From contig NZ_JAASQJ010000005.1 in the NCBI RefSeq assembly GCF_011762185.1, forward strand, positions 1 through 64,000: a stretch of DNA of 64,000 nucleotides. Reading direction: 5' to 3'. Origin of the DNA: Dyadobacter arcticus (GTDB lineage Bacteria; Bacteroidota; Bacteroidia; Cytophagales; Spirosomataceae). Shown here one piece after another: positions 28,940 through 37,502 of this stretch; the stretch's first letter is position 1; each line of letters begins with the position of its first letter. The position numbers were made by a program, and so were the translations under genes. The notes beneath the pieces are model-generated. The model saw only the letters and a list, made by a program, of their open reading frames with translations, was not told where the DNA came from and did no database searches.

Positions 28940-29401
28940 TCAGGATGATAGTACATTTTCCAATTCCCGCCAGACCAGCTCACTTTCATACCCTTTCCCC
29001 AGCGCAAACCGCACCAACTTTTGTTTCAGCCTAAGGGGATCCGCCTCAATCTTAACAAGCAGGTTTTTCTTCTTTTCCAGAAGCACTTTAAGTCCTTCAA
29101 CATAAGCCTTATCCTCTATTTCATTCATTCCTTTTTCAATGCTGTAGCTGCTTAGTCCCCTTCGCTGCAATTCCTGCCGGATTTTCATCCGCCCCCAATT
29201 TTTAATCCGGAACTTGCCGCCCACGTAAGTTTTCGCAAACCGCTCTTCGCTCAGGTAATTCATTGAAATGAGCTCAGCGATCAGCTCATCTGCTTCATCT
29301 CCCCACACATTCCACTTCTTCAAGCGCAGCCGGACTTCGTCCTGCGTCCGTTCCTGGTAGGCACAATAAGAAGCCGCTTTTTGCAGGATAAGCCGATCCA
29401 T
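28940..29401 (-). CDS. recX: RecX family regulator of RecA
   Basis: A 153-aa, almost wholly helical protein with the RecX triple three-helix repeats: CAYQERTQDEVRLRLKKW (repeat 1), SMNYLSEERFAKTYVGGK with GRMKIRQELQRRG (repeat 2), and DPLRLKQKLVRFALGKGY (repeat 3). RecX proteins bind RecA filaments and limit recombination and SOS induction. It is not next to recA here. It is monocistronic and ends at the REP-like palindrome; its stop codon lies 7 nt outside the repeat arm. No promoter element was recognised. Confidence 0.9.
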   Translation of the reverse strand: MDRLILQKAASYCAYQERTQDEVRLRLKKWNVWGDEADELIAELISMNYLSEERFAKTYVGGKFRIKNWGRMKIRQELQRRGLSSYSIEKGMNEIEDKAYVEGLKVLLEKKKNLLVKIEADPLRLKQKLVRFALGKGYESELVWRELENVLSS

Positions 29402-29521
29402 GGATTGTTATTTTATATTAAATATTCTTTATGACACGCAAGAATAAAGAAAATATCAGTGATGAATAGCTATTTTTGAAATAATAAACGCCCCTAACCT
29501 ACACCACGAAACCTTACCGCA

Positions 29522-30337
29522 ATGAATTTCCAAAGAAGGTCTTTTCTTAAACTTTTGCCTGCATTACCGGGACTAAGTTTCCTCCAAAAACCTGAACCCG
29601 ATTCGACTCCAGCAAAAATCTCGATGCGCTTTATCGTGGCCTCTGACGGTCATTATGGGCAACCTGACACGGATTTTAAAACCTTTCATTCGGATTTGAT
29701 CAGTTGGGTGAACAGGGAAAAGTTACAGAAAGGGGTTGATTTTTTATTCTTCAATGGCGACCTGATCCACGATGATCCGACGTTGCTTTACGATTTCAAA
29801 AATACCATTTCAAACCTGAGCGTACCATTTTACGTCAGTCGCGGAAATCACGATAAGGTTGGCCTGGATGTTTGGCAGAGCACGTGGGGTTATCCTACCA
29901 ATCACAGTTTTGCAAAAGGTGAGTATGCATTTGTAATTGGCGATACTTCCAATGAAAAAGGAGAATATGTTTGTCCTGACGCGACCTGGCTGAAAAATGA
30001 AATCGCCAAATACAGCGAAAAGAAAGGCATTTTCGTTTTCCTCCACATTACCCCAGCCAAATGGACTGTCAATGGAATCGATTGCAAGGAAGTAATCGAA
30101 TTATTTGAAAAAACACCCAATGTAAAAGCCATTTTCAACGGCCACGACCACGACCAGGACAGCACCAAAATCTACGGCAAAAAACCTTACTTCTTCGACG
30201 GCCACTTCGGGGGAAACTGGGGCACCACATACAAAGGCTACCGCATTGTGGAGATTTACGAGGATCATACCTGGCAGTCTTATCAGTATAATCCGACGGC
30301 TGCGCCGGTTTTGAATACGTTTTCGGGGAAGAGTTGA
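29522..30337 (+). CDS. Exported calcineurin-like metallophosphoesterase
   Basis: A 271-aa phosphoesterase of the calcineurin-like superfamily. The leader MNFQRRSFLKLLPALPG has a twin-arginine motif, so the protein is probably folded in the cytoplasm and exported by Tat. All five metallophosphoesterase blocks are present: SDGHYG (D-x-H), FNGDLIHD (GD), SRGNHD (GNHD), FLHITP (H) and NGHDHD (GHxH). Substrate unknown; phosphomonoesters, phosphodiesters or nucleotides are all possible in this superfamily. It lies 120 nt from recX, divergently, and 124 nt before the VapBC pair; no link between them is evident. Confidence 0.88.
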   Translation: MNFQRRSFLKLLPALPGLSFLQKPEPDSTPAKISMRFIVASDGHYGQPDTDFKTFHSDLISWVNREKLQKGVDFLFFNGDLIHDDPTLLYDFKNTISNLSVPFYVSRGNHDKVGLDVWQSTWGYPTNHSFAKGEYAFVIGDTSNEKGEYVCPDATWLKNEIAKYSEKKGIFVFLHITPAKWTVNGIDCKEVIELFEKTPNVKAIFNGHDHDQDSTKIYGKKPYFFDGHFGGNWGTTYKGYRIVEIYEDHTWQSYQYNPTAAPVLNTFSGKS

Positions 30338-30461
30338 GGGTTAGCAGTTTACGTTGACGGAAATTTAAACTACCAAGATTGCCGATCTCAATTATTAGAA
30401 TTTACCAGATTTAAGTAAATTCGAAATCATTTCTAAGTTATACAGACACTAATAGCACGTT

Positions 30462-30701
30462 ATGACACATACTCTCACAATTGAAGCGAAGAATGAAGCA
30501 GACTTTGCGCTGGTAAAAGAACTCGCTGAGCGCCTTGGACTTAGCACCAAAGAAACACATCAAAAACGCCTCTCAAAAGCCGAATCATTAGCATTACTTG
30601 ACAAAGTCGCCGGAAGCTGGGAAGGCCCAGAAACAGGTGATGAGATCAATGAGATGATTCGCAATTCCCGACTTAGCGGGAATAGAGATGTCGAGCTATG
30701 A
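30462..30701 (+). CDS. vapB: VapB-type antitoxin of a VapBC module
   Basis: A 79-aa small acidic protein directly upstream of, and overlapping by 4 nt (ATGA), a PIN-domain toxin gene. Its N-terminal half (LTIEAKNEADFALVKELAERLGL) should form the dimerising DNA-binding part. The C-terminal half (SWEGPETGDEINEMIRNSRL) matches the toxin-wrapping tail common in antitoxins of Bacteroidota PIN toxins. The family assignment rests mainly on gene order. As in other VapBC pairs it is expected to repress its own promoter; no operator was identified. Confidence 0.8.
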   Translation: MTHTLTIEAKNEADFALVKELAERLGLSTKETHQKRLSKAESLALLDKVAGSWEGPETGDEINEMIRNSRLSGNRDVEL

Positions 30702-31108
30702 GTTTATACTTACTCGACACCAATATCTGCGTACACTTGCTCAAAAACGAATATGACGTCAAAGAAAAAATCAGTGACGTCGGAGCTGAGTGCTGTTATC
30801 TTTCGGAAATCACATTAGCAGAGTTATTGTTCGGCATTGAAAACAGTGCACCGAACCAGCGTGATAAAAATCGAGATCGCTTTAACTGGCTGGAAACGCT
30901 GTTTTGGGAAAGAATAATTTCGATTGGCGACGCACTGCATGAATTTGGAAAGCAGAAGGCTCATTTAAGGAGAAATGGTAGACCGGTAGCAGATTTTGAC
31001 ATTTTGATTGGAGCTACTGCAATAGTACATGATCTCACGCTAATCACGCATAATACGCGTGATTTCAAAAATCTCAACCACATTCAACTGCTCGATTGGA
31101 TACGCTGA
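30698..31108 (+). CDS. vapC: VapC-type PIN-domain ribonuclease toxin
   Basis: A 136-aa PIN-domain endoribonuclease, the toxin of a VapBC module. The acidic catalytic set is complete: D7 in YLLDTNI, E42 in LAELLFG, D101 in ADFDILIGATA and D122 in THNTRDF. Length is typical. VapC toxins cleave tRNA or rRNA; the target here is unknown. Translation is coupled to the antitoxin by a 4-nt overlap. The stop codon is the first triplet of a 16-bp hairpin (31106-31148). This copy is intact, unlike the second PIN gene at 48659-49045. Confidence 0.92.
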   Translation: MSLYLLDTNICVHLLKNEYDVKEKISDVGAECCYLSEITLAELLFGIENSAPNQRDKNRDRFNWLETLFWERIISIGDALHEFGKQKAHLRRNGRPVADFDILIGATAIVHDLTLITHNTRDFKNLNHIQLLDWIR

Positions 31109-31148
31109 ACAATAAACTCGACCAAAGTTTGATCGAGTTCATTGTTCA
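31106..31148. terminator. Hairpin between convergent vapC and the 31150 gene
   Basis: A 16-bp stem (31106-31121 with 31133-31148, one mismatch) with an 11-nt loop. It starts at the vapC stop codon and ends 1 nt before the stop of the convergent gene. It lacks a clear T-tract, so it may protect or end both transcripts by structure rather than act as a classical terminator. Confidence 0.55.
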
Positions 31149-31149
31149 A

Positions 31150-31464
31150 TTACCACCTTATCCTCGTCTGGCCCAGCTTTGTAATCAATGTGACTACGCG
31201 AAGATTATTCGCAATGTGCACGCGCATTTCAGGTGCAACATCTTCCATATTCTCTGTAAAAAGAAAAGCTTCGATCATAGTATTTAGCGAATTCACTATT
31301 TCTTCGCTACCGTCCCTTTTAAAAAAATCACTCACCACTTCATGTTGCAGCCTTAACATTTGGGCTTCTGCTTCTGACATGGGATTTTGGCCGTCTCTTG
31401 CACTCGAGTTGATGATCATTTGGATAGTGGTTATAGTTAAAAACTGTTTATGTTTTTCATACAA
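31150..31464 (-). CDS. Hypothetical protein (second gene of a small pair)
   Basis: A 104-aa protein I do not recognise. It looks mostly helical with no signal peptide or membrane segment. An N-terminal hydrophobic helix (FLTITTIQMIINSSA) is followed by an acidic/amphipathic middle (EAEAQMLRLQHEVVSDFF, MIEAFLFTENMEDV) and a basic end (KLGQTRIRW). It follows the 69-aa gene with a 15-nt gap and both read leftwards, so they are probably co-transcribed. The small paired layout beside a VapBC module invites a toxin-antitoxin idea, but nothing in the sequence supports a catalytic role. Confidence 0.6.
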   Translation of the reverse strand: MYEKHKQFLTITTIQMIINSSARDGQNPMSEAEAQMLRLQHEVVSDFFKRDGSEEIVNSLNTMIEAFLFTENMEDVAPEMRVHIANNLRVVTLITKLGQTRIRW

Positions 31465-31479
31465 ATACGGGCAAAAAAA

Positions 31480-31689
31480 TTATTTTTTATACGTCACAGA
31501 AATATTGACGTCAAATCCGAATCGCTTTAAAATTGAAATCATTCTTTTTTGAGAGATACCCTGTTTATGAGTGAAATTGCGCCAAGCCATCACCAACTCA
31601 CCCTTCTTCTCGTCAGGTGGTAAGTTTTTGTAAATGTTTTCCAAATACCAGGCAAACGCCTCTTCAATTGAATTAAATGACTTTGACAT
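31480..31689 (-). CDS. Hypothetical 69-aa protein, possible helix-turn-helix
   Basis: A small basic protein, not recognised. It opens with IEEAFAWYLENIYKNLPPDE. The second half, FTHKQGISQKRMISILKRFGF, has the shape of a short helix-turn-helix (helix, GIS turn, helix), followed by a beta-like end VNISVTYKK. It may bind DNA or RNA; this is inference from pattern only. It is the first gene of a leftward pair with the 104-aa protein and starts 21 nt from the tyrS terminator hairpin. Confidence 0.6.
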   Translation of the reverse strand: MSKSFNSIEEAFAWYLENIYKNLPPDEKKGELVMAWRNFTHKQGISQKRMISILKRFGFDVNISVTYKK

Positions 31690-31710
31690 TCAAAGATAAT
31701 ATTTTGTATG

Positions 31711-31755
31711 AAAAACAGTCAAGCCCCCGAAGCATTATTTTTTAGAGGCTTGACT
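31711..31755 (-). terminator. Rho-independent terminator of tyrS
   Basis: Nine-bp stem AGTCAAGCC (31717-31725) with GGCTTGACT (31747-31755), a 21-nt loop, followed on the minus strand by G and five Ts (31715-31711). It lies 8 nt past the tyrS stop. Confidence 0.75.
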
Positions 31756-31762
31756 ATAATGC

Positions 31763-33064
31763 TTATTCAACCTTTATCAAATGATTCTTCTTCCCTTTAG
31801 AAATCAACAAAAACCGATTCTGCAAAAGCGAAAAATCGCTCAGCGATTGTTCAGCTGACGTAACTTTTATTTTGTTAACACTTACCGCGTTCTGTTGAAT
31901 GGCACGTCTCGCCTCCCCTTTTGAAGCATAAATCTCCGAGCGCGTTACAGTTGAAATCAGGTCTGTAACATTGGGACATTCGCTCCATTCATGAACCGTA
32001 ATTTCAGTTTGCGGAACACCAGTGAAGATCGTGTCGAACTCATCTTCTTCAATGCTTTGCAAAGTTTCTAAAGTTGCTTTTCCAAACAAAACCTCGGACG
32101 CTTTTAGAACCAATTGATATGCTTTTTCTGAATGTATGCGTGACGTAAGCTCTGATGCCAAAGCTTTTTGCATAATTCGCAAATGCGGCTCAACGGCATG
32201 ACCAGCTTCCAATGCTTCAATTTCTGCTCTCGTTTTTAAAGAAAAAACACGCAGATATCTCGGCAAATCTTCATCGCTCTGATTTAACCAGAACTGGTAA
32301 AACTCATAAGGCGACGTTTTTTCAGCATCCAGCCAGATATTTCCTCCCTCGCTCTTACCAAATTTAGAACCATCCGATTTAGTCAAAAGCGGCGTGGTTA
32401 ATGCATATGCTTTGAAATAACCTTCTTCATCACCTTCTTTGCGACGGATAATTTCAGTTCCGGTCGTTATGTTGCCCCATTGGTCAGAGCCGCCCATTTG
32501 CAGCCGGACGTTTTTGTTTTTATATAAATGATAGAAATCGTAGCCCTGCAAAAGTTGATACGAAAATTCAGTAAAGGATATTCCTGTCTCCAGCCGCTTT
32601 TTGACTGAATCTTTTGACATCATGTAGTTGACGCTGAGAAACTTACCAGCCTCTCTGAGAAACTGCAAAAATCCTATATCCTTGAACCAGTCGTAATTAT
32701 TGACCATTTCCGCAGAATTCTCGCCGCATTCGAAATCCAGGAATTGCTGCAATTGTTTGCGGATACCTTCCTGATTGAAACGCAAAGTATCTTCATCAAG
32801 GAATGAACGTTCAGAAGCTTTAAACGAAGGATCACCAATCATCCCTGTCGCGCCACCTACCAAAGCAAAAGGTTTATGTCCAGCCCGTTGGAAATGAACT
32901 AACAGCATAATGGTGGCAAGATTTCCAATGTGGAGTGAAGAGGCGGTCGGATCGAAACCAATGTAGCCGGACGTCATTTCCTTATTCAGCTGCTCATTGG
33001 TACCTGGCATCATAGCATGAAGCATACCACGCCACCGCAGTTCCTCGATAAAATCAATCGTCAT
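31763..33064 (-). CDS. tyrS: Tyrosyl-tRNA synthetase
   Basis: Class I aminoacyl-tRNA synthetase that charges tRNA-Tyr with tyrosine, 433 aa. The catalytic domain shows HIGN (45-48), the tyrosine-binding QMGGSDQWGN (189-198) and the KMSKS-loop equivalent KFGKS (234-238), typical of bacterial TyrRS. The C-terminal S4-like RNA-binding domain is present (YASKGEARRAIQQNAVSVNKIKV). Length fits the bacterial family (about 420-430). No T-box leader is seen upstream; a -7 box lies at 33099-33106. Confidence 0.97.
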   Translation of the reverse strand: MTIDFIEELRWRGMLHAMMPGTNEQLNKEMTSGYIGFDPTASSLHIGNLATIMLLVHFQRAGHKPFALVGGATGMIGDPSFKASERSFLDEDTLRFNQEGIRKQLQQFLDFECGENSAEMVNNYDWFKDIGFLQFLREAGKFLSVNYMMSKDSVKKRLETGISFTEFSYQLLQGYDFYHLYKNKNVRLQMGGSDQWGNITTGTEIIRRKEGDEEGYFKAYALTTPLLTKSDGSKFGKSEGGNIWLDAEKTSPYEFYQFWLNQSDEDLPRYLRVFSLKTRAEIEALEAGHAVEPHLRIMQKALASELTSRIHSEKAYQLVLKASEVLFGKATLETLQSIEEDEFDTIFTGVPQTEITVHEWSECPNVTDLISTVTRSEIYASKGEARRAIQQNAVSVNKIKVTSAEQSLSDFSLLQNRFLLISKGKKNHLIKVE

Positions 33065-33098
33065 TTGTTATTCAATTACTAATTTCAAAATCGAAGCG

Positions 33099-33106
33099 CA
33101 AAGGTA
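33099..33106 (-). promoter_or_regulatory. Candidate -7 box of tyrS
   Basis: Minus strand TACCTTTG, an exact TAnnTTTG match 34 nt upstream of the tyrS start. No convincing -33 TTG was found. Confidence 0.4.
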
Positions 33107-33207
33107 AATGTTATCGCTTTTAAAACTTTGCTAACCTGGTATGTTTTGAAAATCCGCGTCATTTATTATCTCAAATCTGTCTATTTTAGCAGGATTAAAA
33201 GATTTTT

Positions 33208-35001
33208 ATGCATCATATCATCAGCAGAACCACTGAAAGGCATTTGAAGATGTTCATTTGCTTCACCTTATTTATAGTAGGGATTCATACAGCACAAGCG
33301 CAAACAACCTATTGTAATCCGATGGATATCGATTACAAATACAACTTTGAGCAACTGAATGACAAAATTAGCTACCGATCAGGAGCCGATCCGGTGATTA
33401 TTAATCACAAAGTGGGCGGCAATAGCGAGTATTTCATGTTTGTAACCATTTCTGGGGGATACTGGCACTCCAAGGACCTTATCCATTGGAAATACCTGAC
33501 CGCAAATCGCTGGCCTTTCGAGGATATGTGCGCCCCGGCTGCTGTTTCTGTTCGCGATACGCTCTTTCTTTTTCAATCCACATTTGAATCTCGCCCAATA
33601 CTTTATTCCGTCGCTCCTGAAAAAGGAATTTGGGAATTTTATAATCGTTGGACGCCTCGTCTCCCTAAGGACATCGGGCCCTGGGACCCTGCGCTTTTCC
33701 ACGATCCGGATACCGACAAATGGTATATGTATTGGGGCTCATCCAATGTTTACCCCATTTTCGGCGCTGAGCTGGACTATTCGAAAAGGCTTGCATTTAA
33801 AGGTCAGTACCAGGCCATGTTTTGGCTCAATCAATACGAACATGGCTGGGAACGTTTTGGCCCAAATCACTCGGATCCTTTCAAACCATTTACGGAAGGG
33901 GCCTGGATGACCAAACATAAGGGGAAATATTACCTGCAATACGGCGCACCTGGCACGGAATACAATGTTTATGCTAATGGTACATATGTTGGCAATGCTC
34001 CGCTGGGACCTTTTACTTATGCTCCCTACAACCCGGTTTCCTACAAGCCAGGCGGTTTTGCGACAGGGGCTGGGCATGGCAACACATTTCAGGACAATTT
34101 TGGAAATTACTGGAACACGGGTACAACCTGGATTGGCCTGAATTGGGCAATGGAGCGAAGAATTGTCATGTATCCCGCCGGATTTGACAAGGACGGCCAA
34201 ATGTTTTCCAATACGCGTTTTGGAGATTTTCCGCACAAAATGACTACCAATACCTGGCAGGGAAAAGGCGACGGACTGTTTACAGGCTGGATGTTACTTT
34301 CCTATAAAAAACCTGCAATTGCCTCATCTACATTAGATACCACAGCGGCAAGCAGGATTACGGATGAAAATCCAAGGACATTCTGGGCAGCGAAACAAAA
34401 TAAACCGGGAGAAACATTAACGATTGACCTTGAAACCGAACAGGAGATAAAAGCGGTACAAATCAATTACACCGATTACAAAACGGACATCTTTGACAAC
34501 AAGCCGGAAAAGGTTTATACCCAATTTAAGATATTAACTTCAAAAGATGGCAAGAAATGGGACTTGGCAAGTGACCTTTCGCAGGAGCCTAAACGGGACC
34601 GGCCCTGTGCCTACATTGAACTGGCAAATCCTGTTCGTGCGCGTTATGTGCGTTATGAGCATATCTATGTCGCCTCGCCTATTTTGGCAATCAGCGAGTT
34701 CCGGGTTTTTGGAAATGGTTTTGGAAAAGTGCCGCAAACACCGAAAACATTCGCAGCGATCCGTCAAAAAGACTCACGTAATGCTGATTTGAAGTGGGAG
34801 AAAGTCTCTGGTGCGACTGGTTATAATGTACTTTGGGGCATTGCACCGGATAAGCTTTATCAGACCTACCAATTCTGGAATGATGAGCCCAACACATTTG
34901 AACTGAGGGCATTGAACGTTGGTGTTCCCTACTACTTCGCAATTGAGGCCTTTAATGAAAACGGGGTTTCGGAGAAAAGCTCGGTTATTGGCGTGAAATG
35001 A
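33208..35001 (+). CDS. Secreted GH43-like glycosidase with discoidin and fibronectin III domains
   Basis: A 597-aa exported protein. In order: signal peptide (to about residue 32, HTAQAQ); a five-bladed beta-propeller of the glycoside hydrolase family 43 type (about 36-350); an F5/8 type C (discoidin) carbohydrate-binding-like domain (about 360-505, with ASRITDENPRTFWAA and VRYVRYEHI-like end strands); and a fibronectin III domain (about 510-597). Candidate propeller acids are D61 (SGADPVI), D160 (GPWDPALF) and E230 (FTEGAWM). GH43 enzymes cleave arabinose-, xylose- or galactose-containing glycans; the substrate is not determinable. The first ATG is kept because it supplies the positively charged n-region of the signal peptide. 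The gene is solitary, away from both susC/susD loci. Confidence 0.85.
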   Translation: MHHIISRTTERHLKMFICFTLFIVGIHTAQAQTTYCNPMDIDYKYNFEQLNDKISYRSGADPVIINHKVGGNSEYFMFVTISGGYWHSKDLIHWKYLTANRWPFEDMCAPAAVSVRDTLFLFQSTFESRPILYSVAPEKGIWEFYNRWTPRLPKDIGPWDPALFHDPDTDKWYMYWGSSNVYPIFGAELDYSKRLAFKGQYQAMFWLNQYEHGWERFGPNHSDPFKPFTEGAWMTKHKGKYYLQYGAPGTEYNVYANGTYVGNAPLGPFTYAPYNPVSYKPGGFATGAGHGNTFQDNFGNYWNTGTTWIGLNWAMERRIVMYPAGFDKDGQMFSNTRFGDFPHKMTTNTWQGKGDGLFTGWMLLSYKKPAIASSTLDTTAASRITDENPRTFWAAKQNKPGETLTIDLETEQEIKAVQINYTDYKTDIFDNKPEKVYTQFKILTSKDGKKWDLASDLSQEPKRDRPCAYIELANPVRARYVRYEHIYVASPILAISEFRVFGNGFGKVPQTPKTFAAIRQKDSRNADLKWEKVSGATGYNVLWGIAPDKLYQTYQFWNDEPNTFELRALNVGVPYYFAIEAFNENGVSEKSSVIGVK

Positions 35002-35007
35002 CGCGTG

Positions 35008-35601
35008 CTATATCGGCTCCTCGTCGGGAATGAAAACAATGTTTTCGTAGATCGAAGAAACGGCGATTTCAAAGCCCAGCTTTTCGAATTGAATAACATC
35101 GGAAGGGCTTTCATAGGTTTGGAAAGTCCAGACATCTCGTTGATCTGTGCGTGTGTACAGCTCGACAACAAATTCATTTTGAGAAACAAGAAGATAATAT
35201 TCCAGCGATTCTATCCGCTTATACCTCAACAATTTAAATCCTCTATCATAAACTGCTGAGGATTTTGACAAAACTTCGACAAGGATAGTGGGCTGCTTGA
35301 CAATGTATGTTCCTGCAATGTCGTCAGGGGCACATGTTACTACAAGATCTGGATAAGGATAATACATCCCTTTGATTGCCTCGACTTTTACATTTTCAGC
35401 AAAAACATCGCAGCCACTTGGCAAAAATCTTCTTTCTAAAAGATTACGCAATCGCCCCACAATTCTATTGTGGTTCATAGTCGTACCAGCCATAGCAAAA
35501 ATCTCTCCGTCATAATACTCATGACGGATTTCACTTTGTTCCTCCATTTCGAGGTATTCGGGTACGGTATACTTTGATCCTGCCATTTGTGCTAGTCCCA
35601 T
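35008..35601 (-). CDS. Uma2 family (DUF820) putative endonuclease
   Basis: A 197-aa protein of the Uma2/DUF820 family, which has a PD-(D/E)XK nuclease-like fold and is common in cyanobacteria and Bacteroidota. Family landmarks are YTVPEYLEMEEQSEIRHEYYDG, MNHNRIVGRLRNLLERR, the acidic YPYPDLVVTC (candidate catalytic Asp) with ILVEVLSKSS (candidate Glu and Lys/Ser), and KLLRYKRIESLEYYLLV. The ATG at 35601 is preferred over an upstream in-frame TTG (35631); another ATG at 35586 is also possible. Biological role unknown. Its stop is 6 nt from that of the convergent GH43 gene. Confidence 0.82.
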   Translation of the reverse strand: MGLAQMAGSKYTVPEYLEMEEQSEIRHEYYDGEIFAMAGTTMNHNRIVGRLRNLLERRFLPSGCDVFAENVKVEAIKGMYYPYPDLVVTCAPDDIAGTYIVKQPTILVEVLSKSSAVYDRGFKLLRYKRIESLEYYLLVSQNEFVVELYTRTDQRDVWTFQTYESPSDVIQFEKLGFEIAVSSIYENIVFIPDEEPI

Positions 35602-35664
35602 GTGTGTAGAGTGTTTACGTGAAGGAAGCAAATTACGGGATTGCTTGAAACAATCATAATTCGA

Positions 35665-36894
35665 TTACCCTTCGGTGCCGAGCCAAAGCAGGGAACTGTC
35701 TCCATAGCTCAAAAACCGATATTTTTTTTCAAGCGCCTCTTTATAAATCTTTTTCCAATCCTCCCCCACAAATGCTGCAACCAACAGAATCAGCGTGGAG
35801 CCCGGCTGGTGATAGTTGGTGATCAAGCCTTTACATATCCGGAATTTATATCCTGGAAAAATGAAAATTTCAGTCTCCCCGATAAGCTGATCCAGGTGGT
35901 TAGCATCCATAAATTGAACTATTGCGGAAAGGGATTGCTCAGCCGTCGGCAAATCCACACTATTGAATTGGTAGGGATATAATTTTTCGATCCAAAATTC
36001 AGTCTTTTCCTGTTTTAATAACTTAACTCCAAACCAATACAAACTTTCCAGAGAGCGCAAGGACGTTGTGCCAACAGAAACAATCATCTCCGGGTGTAGA
36101 AGCAATTCAGTGATCAATTTTTTAGGAAAAACGATTTGCTCTGAATGCATTTTATGCTCGGTAATGGATTCAACTTTTATAGGAAGGAAGGTGCCTGCAC
36201 CGACGTGTAATGTTAAGAAAGACTTCCTGATACCCCTGATATCAAGTTCGTTAAAGGTGTTTTGAGTAAAATGTAATCCAGCAGTCGGTGCAGCAACCGC
36301 CCCGTCGTGATCTGCATAAACGGTCTGATAAGTCTGTTTGTCCTGTTCTTCCAAATCCCTATTGAGATAAGGCGGCAGCGGAATCTCGCCGAGCGCTGTC
36401 ACAATTTCTAAAAAACTGAATTCGCCCGACCAGGTCAATTGAACGTGGTTACGGTCATAATCAGCATAAGTAGCAGTGAGGTCTACCTGTTCGCTAACAA
36501 CTTCAATGATCGCTTTTAATTCATCATTCTGTTTCCAGCGCTTTTTGTTACCGATCATGCACTCCCAAACACATTGATGCTTCACCAGCATGGCTTCGTT
36601 AATGATGCGCGTTGGAAGCTCCGGATGCAATAGTAAAATCTCGATAATCGCCCCGGTATCCTTTTTAAAATAGGCACGGGCCGGAATTACCTTTGTATCA
36701 TTGAAGACAAGAAGAGCATTGTTGGGAAGATTTGAAGGTAAATCCGTGAAATGCTGGTGAGTAATGCCCCCGTTTTTATACACTAACAACTTGGATGAAT
36801 CCCGCTGAGTTAATGGATAATGCGCAACGCAATCGTCAGGCAATTCATATGTATAATCGCGAAGATTAAGAGATCCTGAGTCCATCCGCTTCAA
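35665..36894 (-). CDS. queA: S-adenosylmethionine:tRNA ribosyltransferase-isomerase
   Basis: Transfers and isomerises the ribose of SAM onto 7-aminomethyl-7-deazaguanine in tRNA, making epoxyqueuosine, the penultimate step to queuosine. The 409-aa product carries QueA motifs in order: LRDYTYELPDDCVAHYPL, LLVFNDTKVIPAR, AAPTAGLHFT, LHVGAGTFLPI, GTTSLRSLES and NYHQPGSTLILLVAAF. It is somewhat longer than E. coli QueA (about 356), with extra residues around 95-190 and 300-330, a length common in Bacteroidota. A second Met at residue 4 could be the start. It is preceded 3 nt upstream by a small membrane-protein gene, so they are probably co-transcribed. Confidence 0.92.
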   Translation of the reverse strand: MKRMDSGSLNLRDYTYELPDDCVAHYPLTQRDSSKLLVYKNGGITHQHFTDLPSNLPNNALLVFNDTKVIPARAYFKKDTGAIIEILLLHPELPTRIINEAMLVKHQCVWECMIGNKKRWKQNDELKAIIEVVSEQVDLTATYADYDRNHVQLTWSGEFSFLEIVTALGEIPLPPYLNRDLEEQDKQTYQTVYADHDGAVAAPTAGLHFTQNTFNELDIRGIRKSFLTLHVGAGTFLPIKVESITEHKMHSEQIVFPKKLITELLLHPEMIVSVGTTSLRSLESLYWFGVKLLKQEKTEFWIEKLYPYQFNSVDLPTAEQSLSAIVQFMDANHLDQLIGETEIFIFPGYKFRICKGLITNYHQPGSTLILLVAAFVGEDWKKIYKEALEKKYRFLSYGDSSLLWLGTEG

Positions 36895-36897
36895 ATC

Positions 36898-37410
36898 TTA
36901 CAATTTATCTTCGGGAACCGGGGGCCATAGCAAGCGTATCGGAAGTGCAAAAACAAAGATGATCAACGCTAAACCCACATAATACAGCCAGGAGAAATCG
37001 AAAACATCCAGCTTGTATTGTGTACTGTTAATGGTTGCCAAGGCAAAAAGGCTGAATCCGATAATGGTATTGATAACAGCGACAAGGCAAAAAAGCCAGT
37101 TTGTTAAATGCTCATTCAGTTCCTCGCGATGATGCGACCAGACCTTTTTTTTGAGGATTGGAAGGTGGTCTGCATCTATCTTCGGAACGTGTTTTGCAAA
37201 GGCAGCAATGATGACATTATTAAGCAGGAAGAGCGCCATGATGATGTAAAAAATATGCTCCTTATCAACATATCTTTCTGCCAGACCGGTATTTGAGAAA
37301 TCGACTGCTACCATGTCCGGAAATAAAGAATACGTCCAAAGCAGCGCGCCAATAACAAACAAGACAGACATCCAGCGCCAAACTTTGATGACAAAAGTTG
37401 TAATTTTCAT
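36898..37410 (-). CDS. Hypothetical four-helix membrane protein (DUF1648/SdpI-like features)
   Basis: A 170-aa inner-membrane protein with four hydrophobic segments (about 12-30, 54-72, 103-124, 141-160) and no signal peptide. The loop after helix 1, LFPDMVAVDFSNTGLAERYV, resembles the LP-x-x-V-x-x-H/DF-x-x-x-G signature of DUF1648/SdpI-family proteins, but the match is partial. It ends 3 nt before queA in the same direction, which suggests co-transcription and not shared function. A -7 box (minus TAATTTTG, 37460-37467) lies about 50 nt upstream. I do not assign a role. Confidence 0.65.
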   Translation of the reverse strand: MKITTFVIKVWRWMSVLFVIGALLWTYSLFPDMVAVDFSNTGLAERYVDKEHIFYIIMALFLLNNVIIAAFAKHVPKIDADHLPILKKKVWSHHREELNEHLTNWLFCLVAVINTIIGFSLFALATINSTQYKLDVFDFSWLYYVGLALIIFVFALPIRLLWPPVPEDKL

Positions 37411-37502
37411 GAATTCGTAACCTCAGAAAGGTTTTATTTCGCCATAGTAAATCAGGCCGCAAAATTAGGTTGGGGAGTTTCTAAAACCTAATTGAGAATC
37501 GT

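Noticed and set aside
35008-35601. Uma2 protein as part of a defence system
   Set aside because: Its neighbours are a glycosidase and queA; no defence genes adjoin it.
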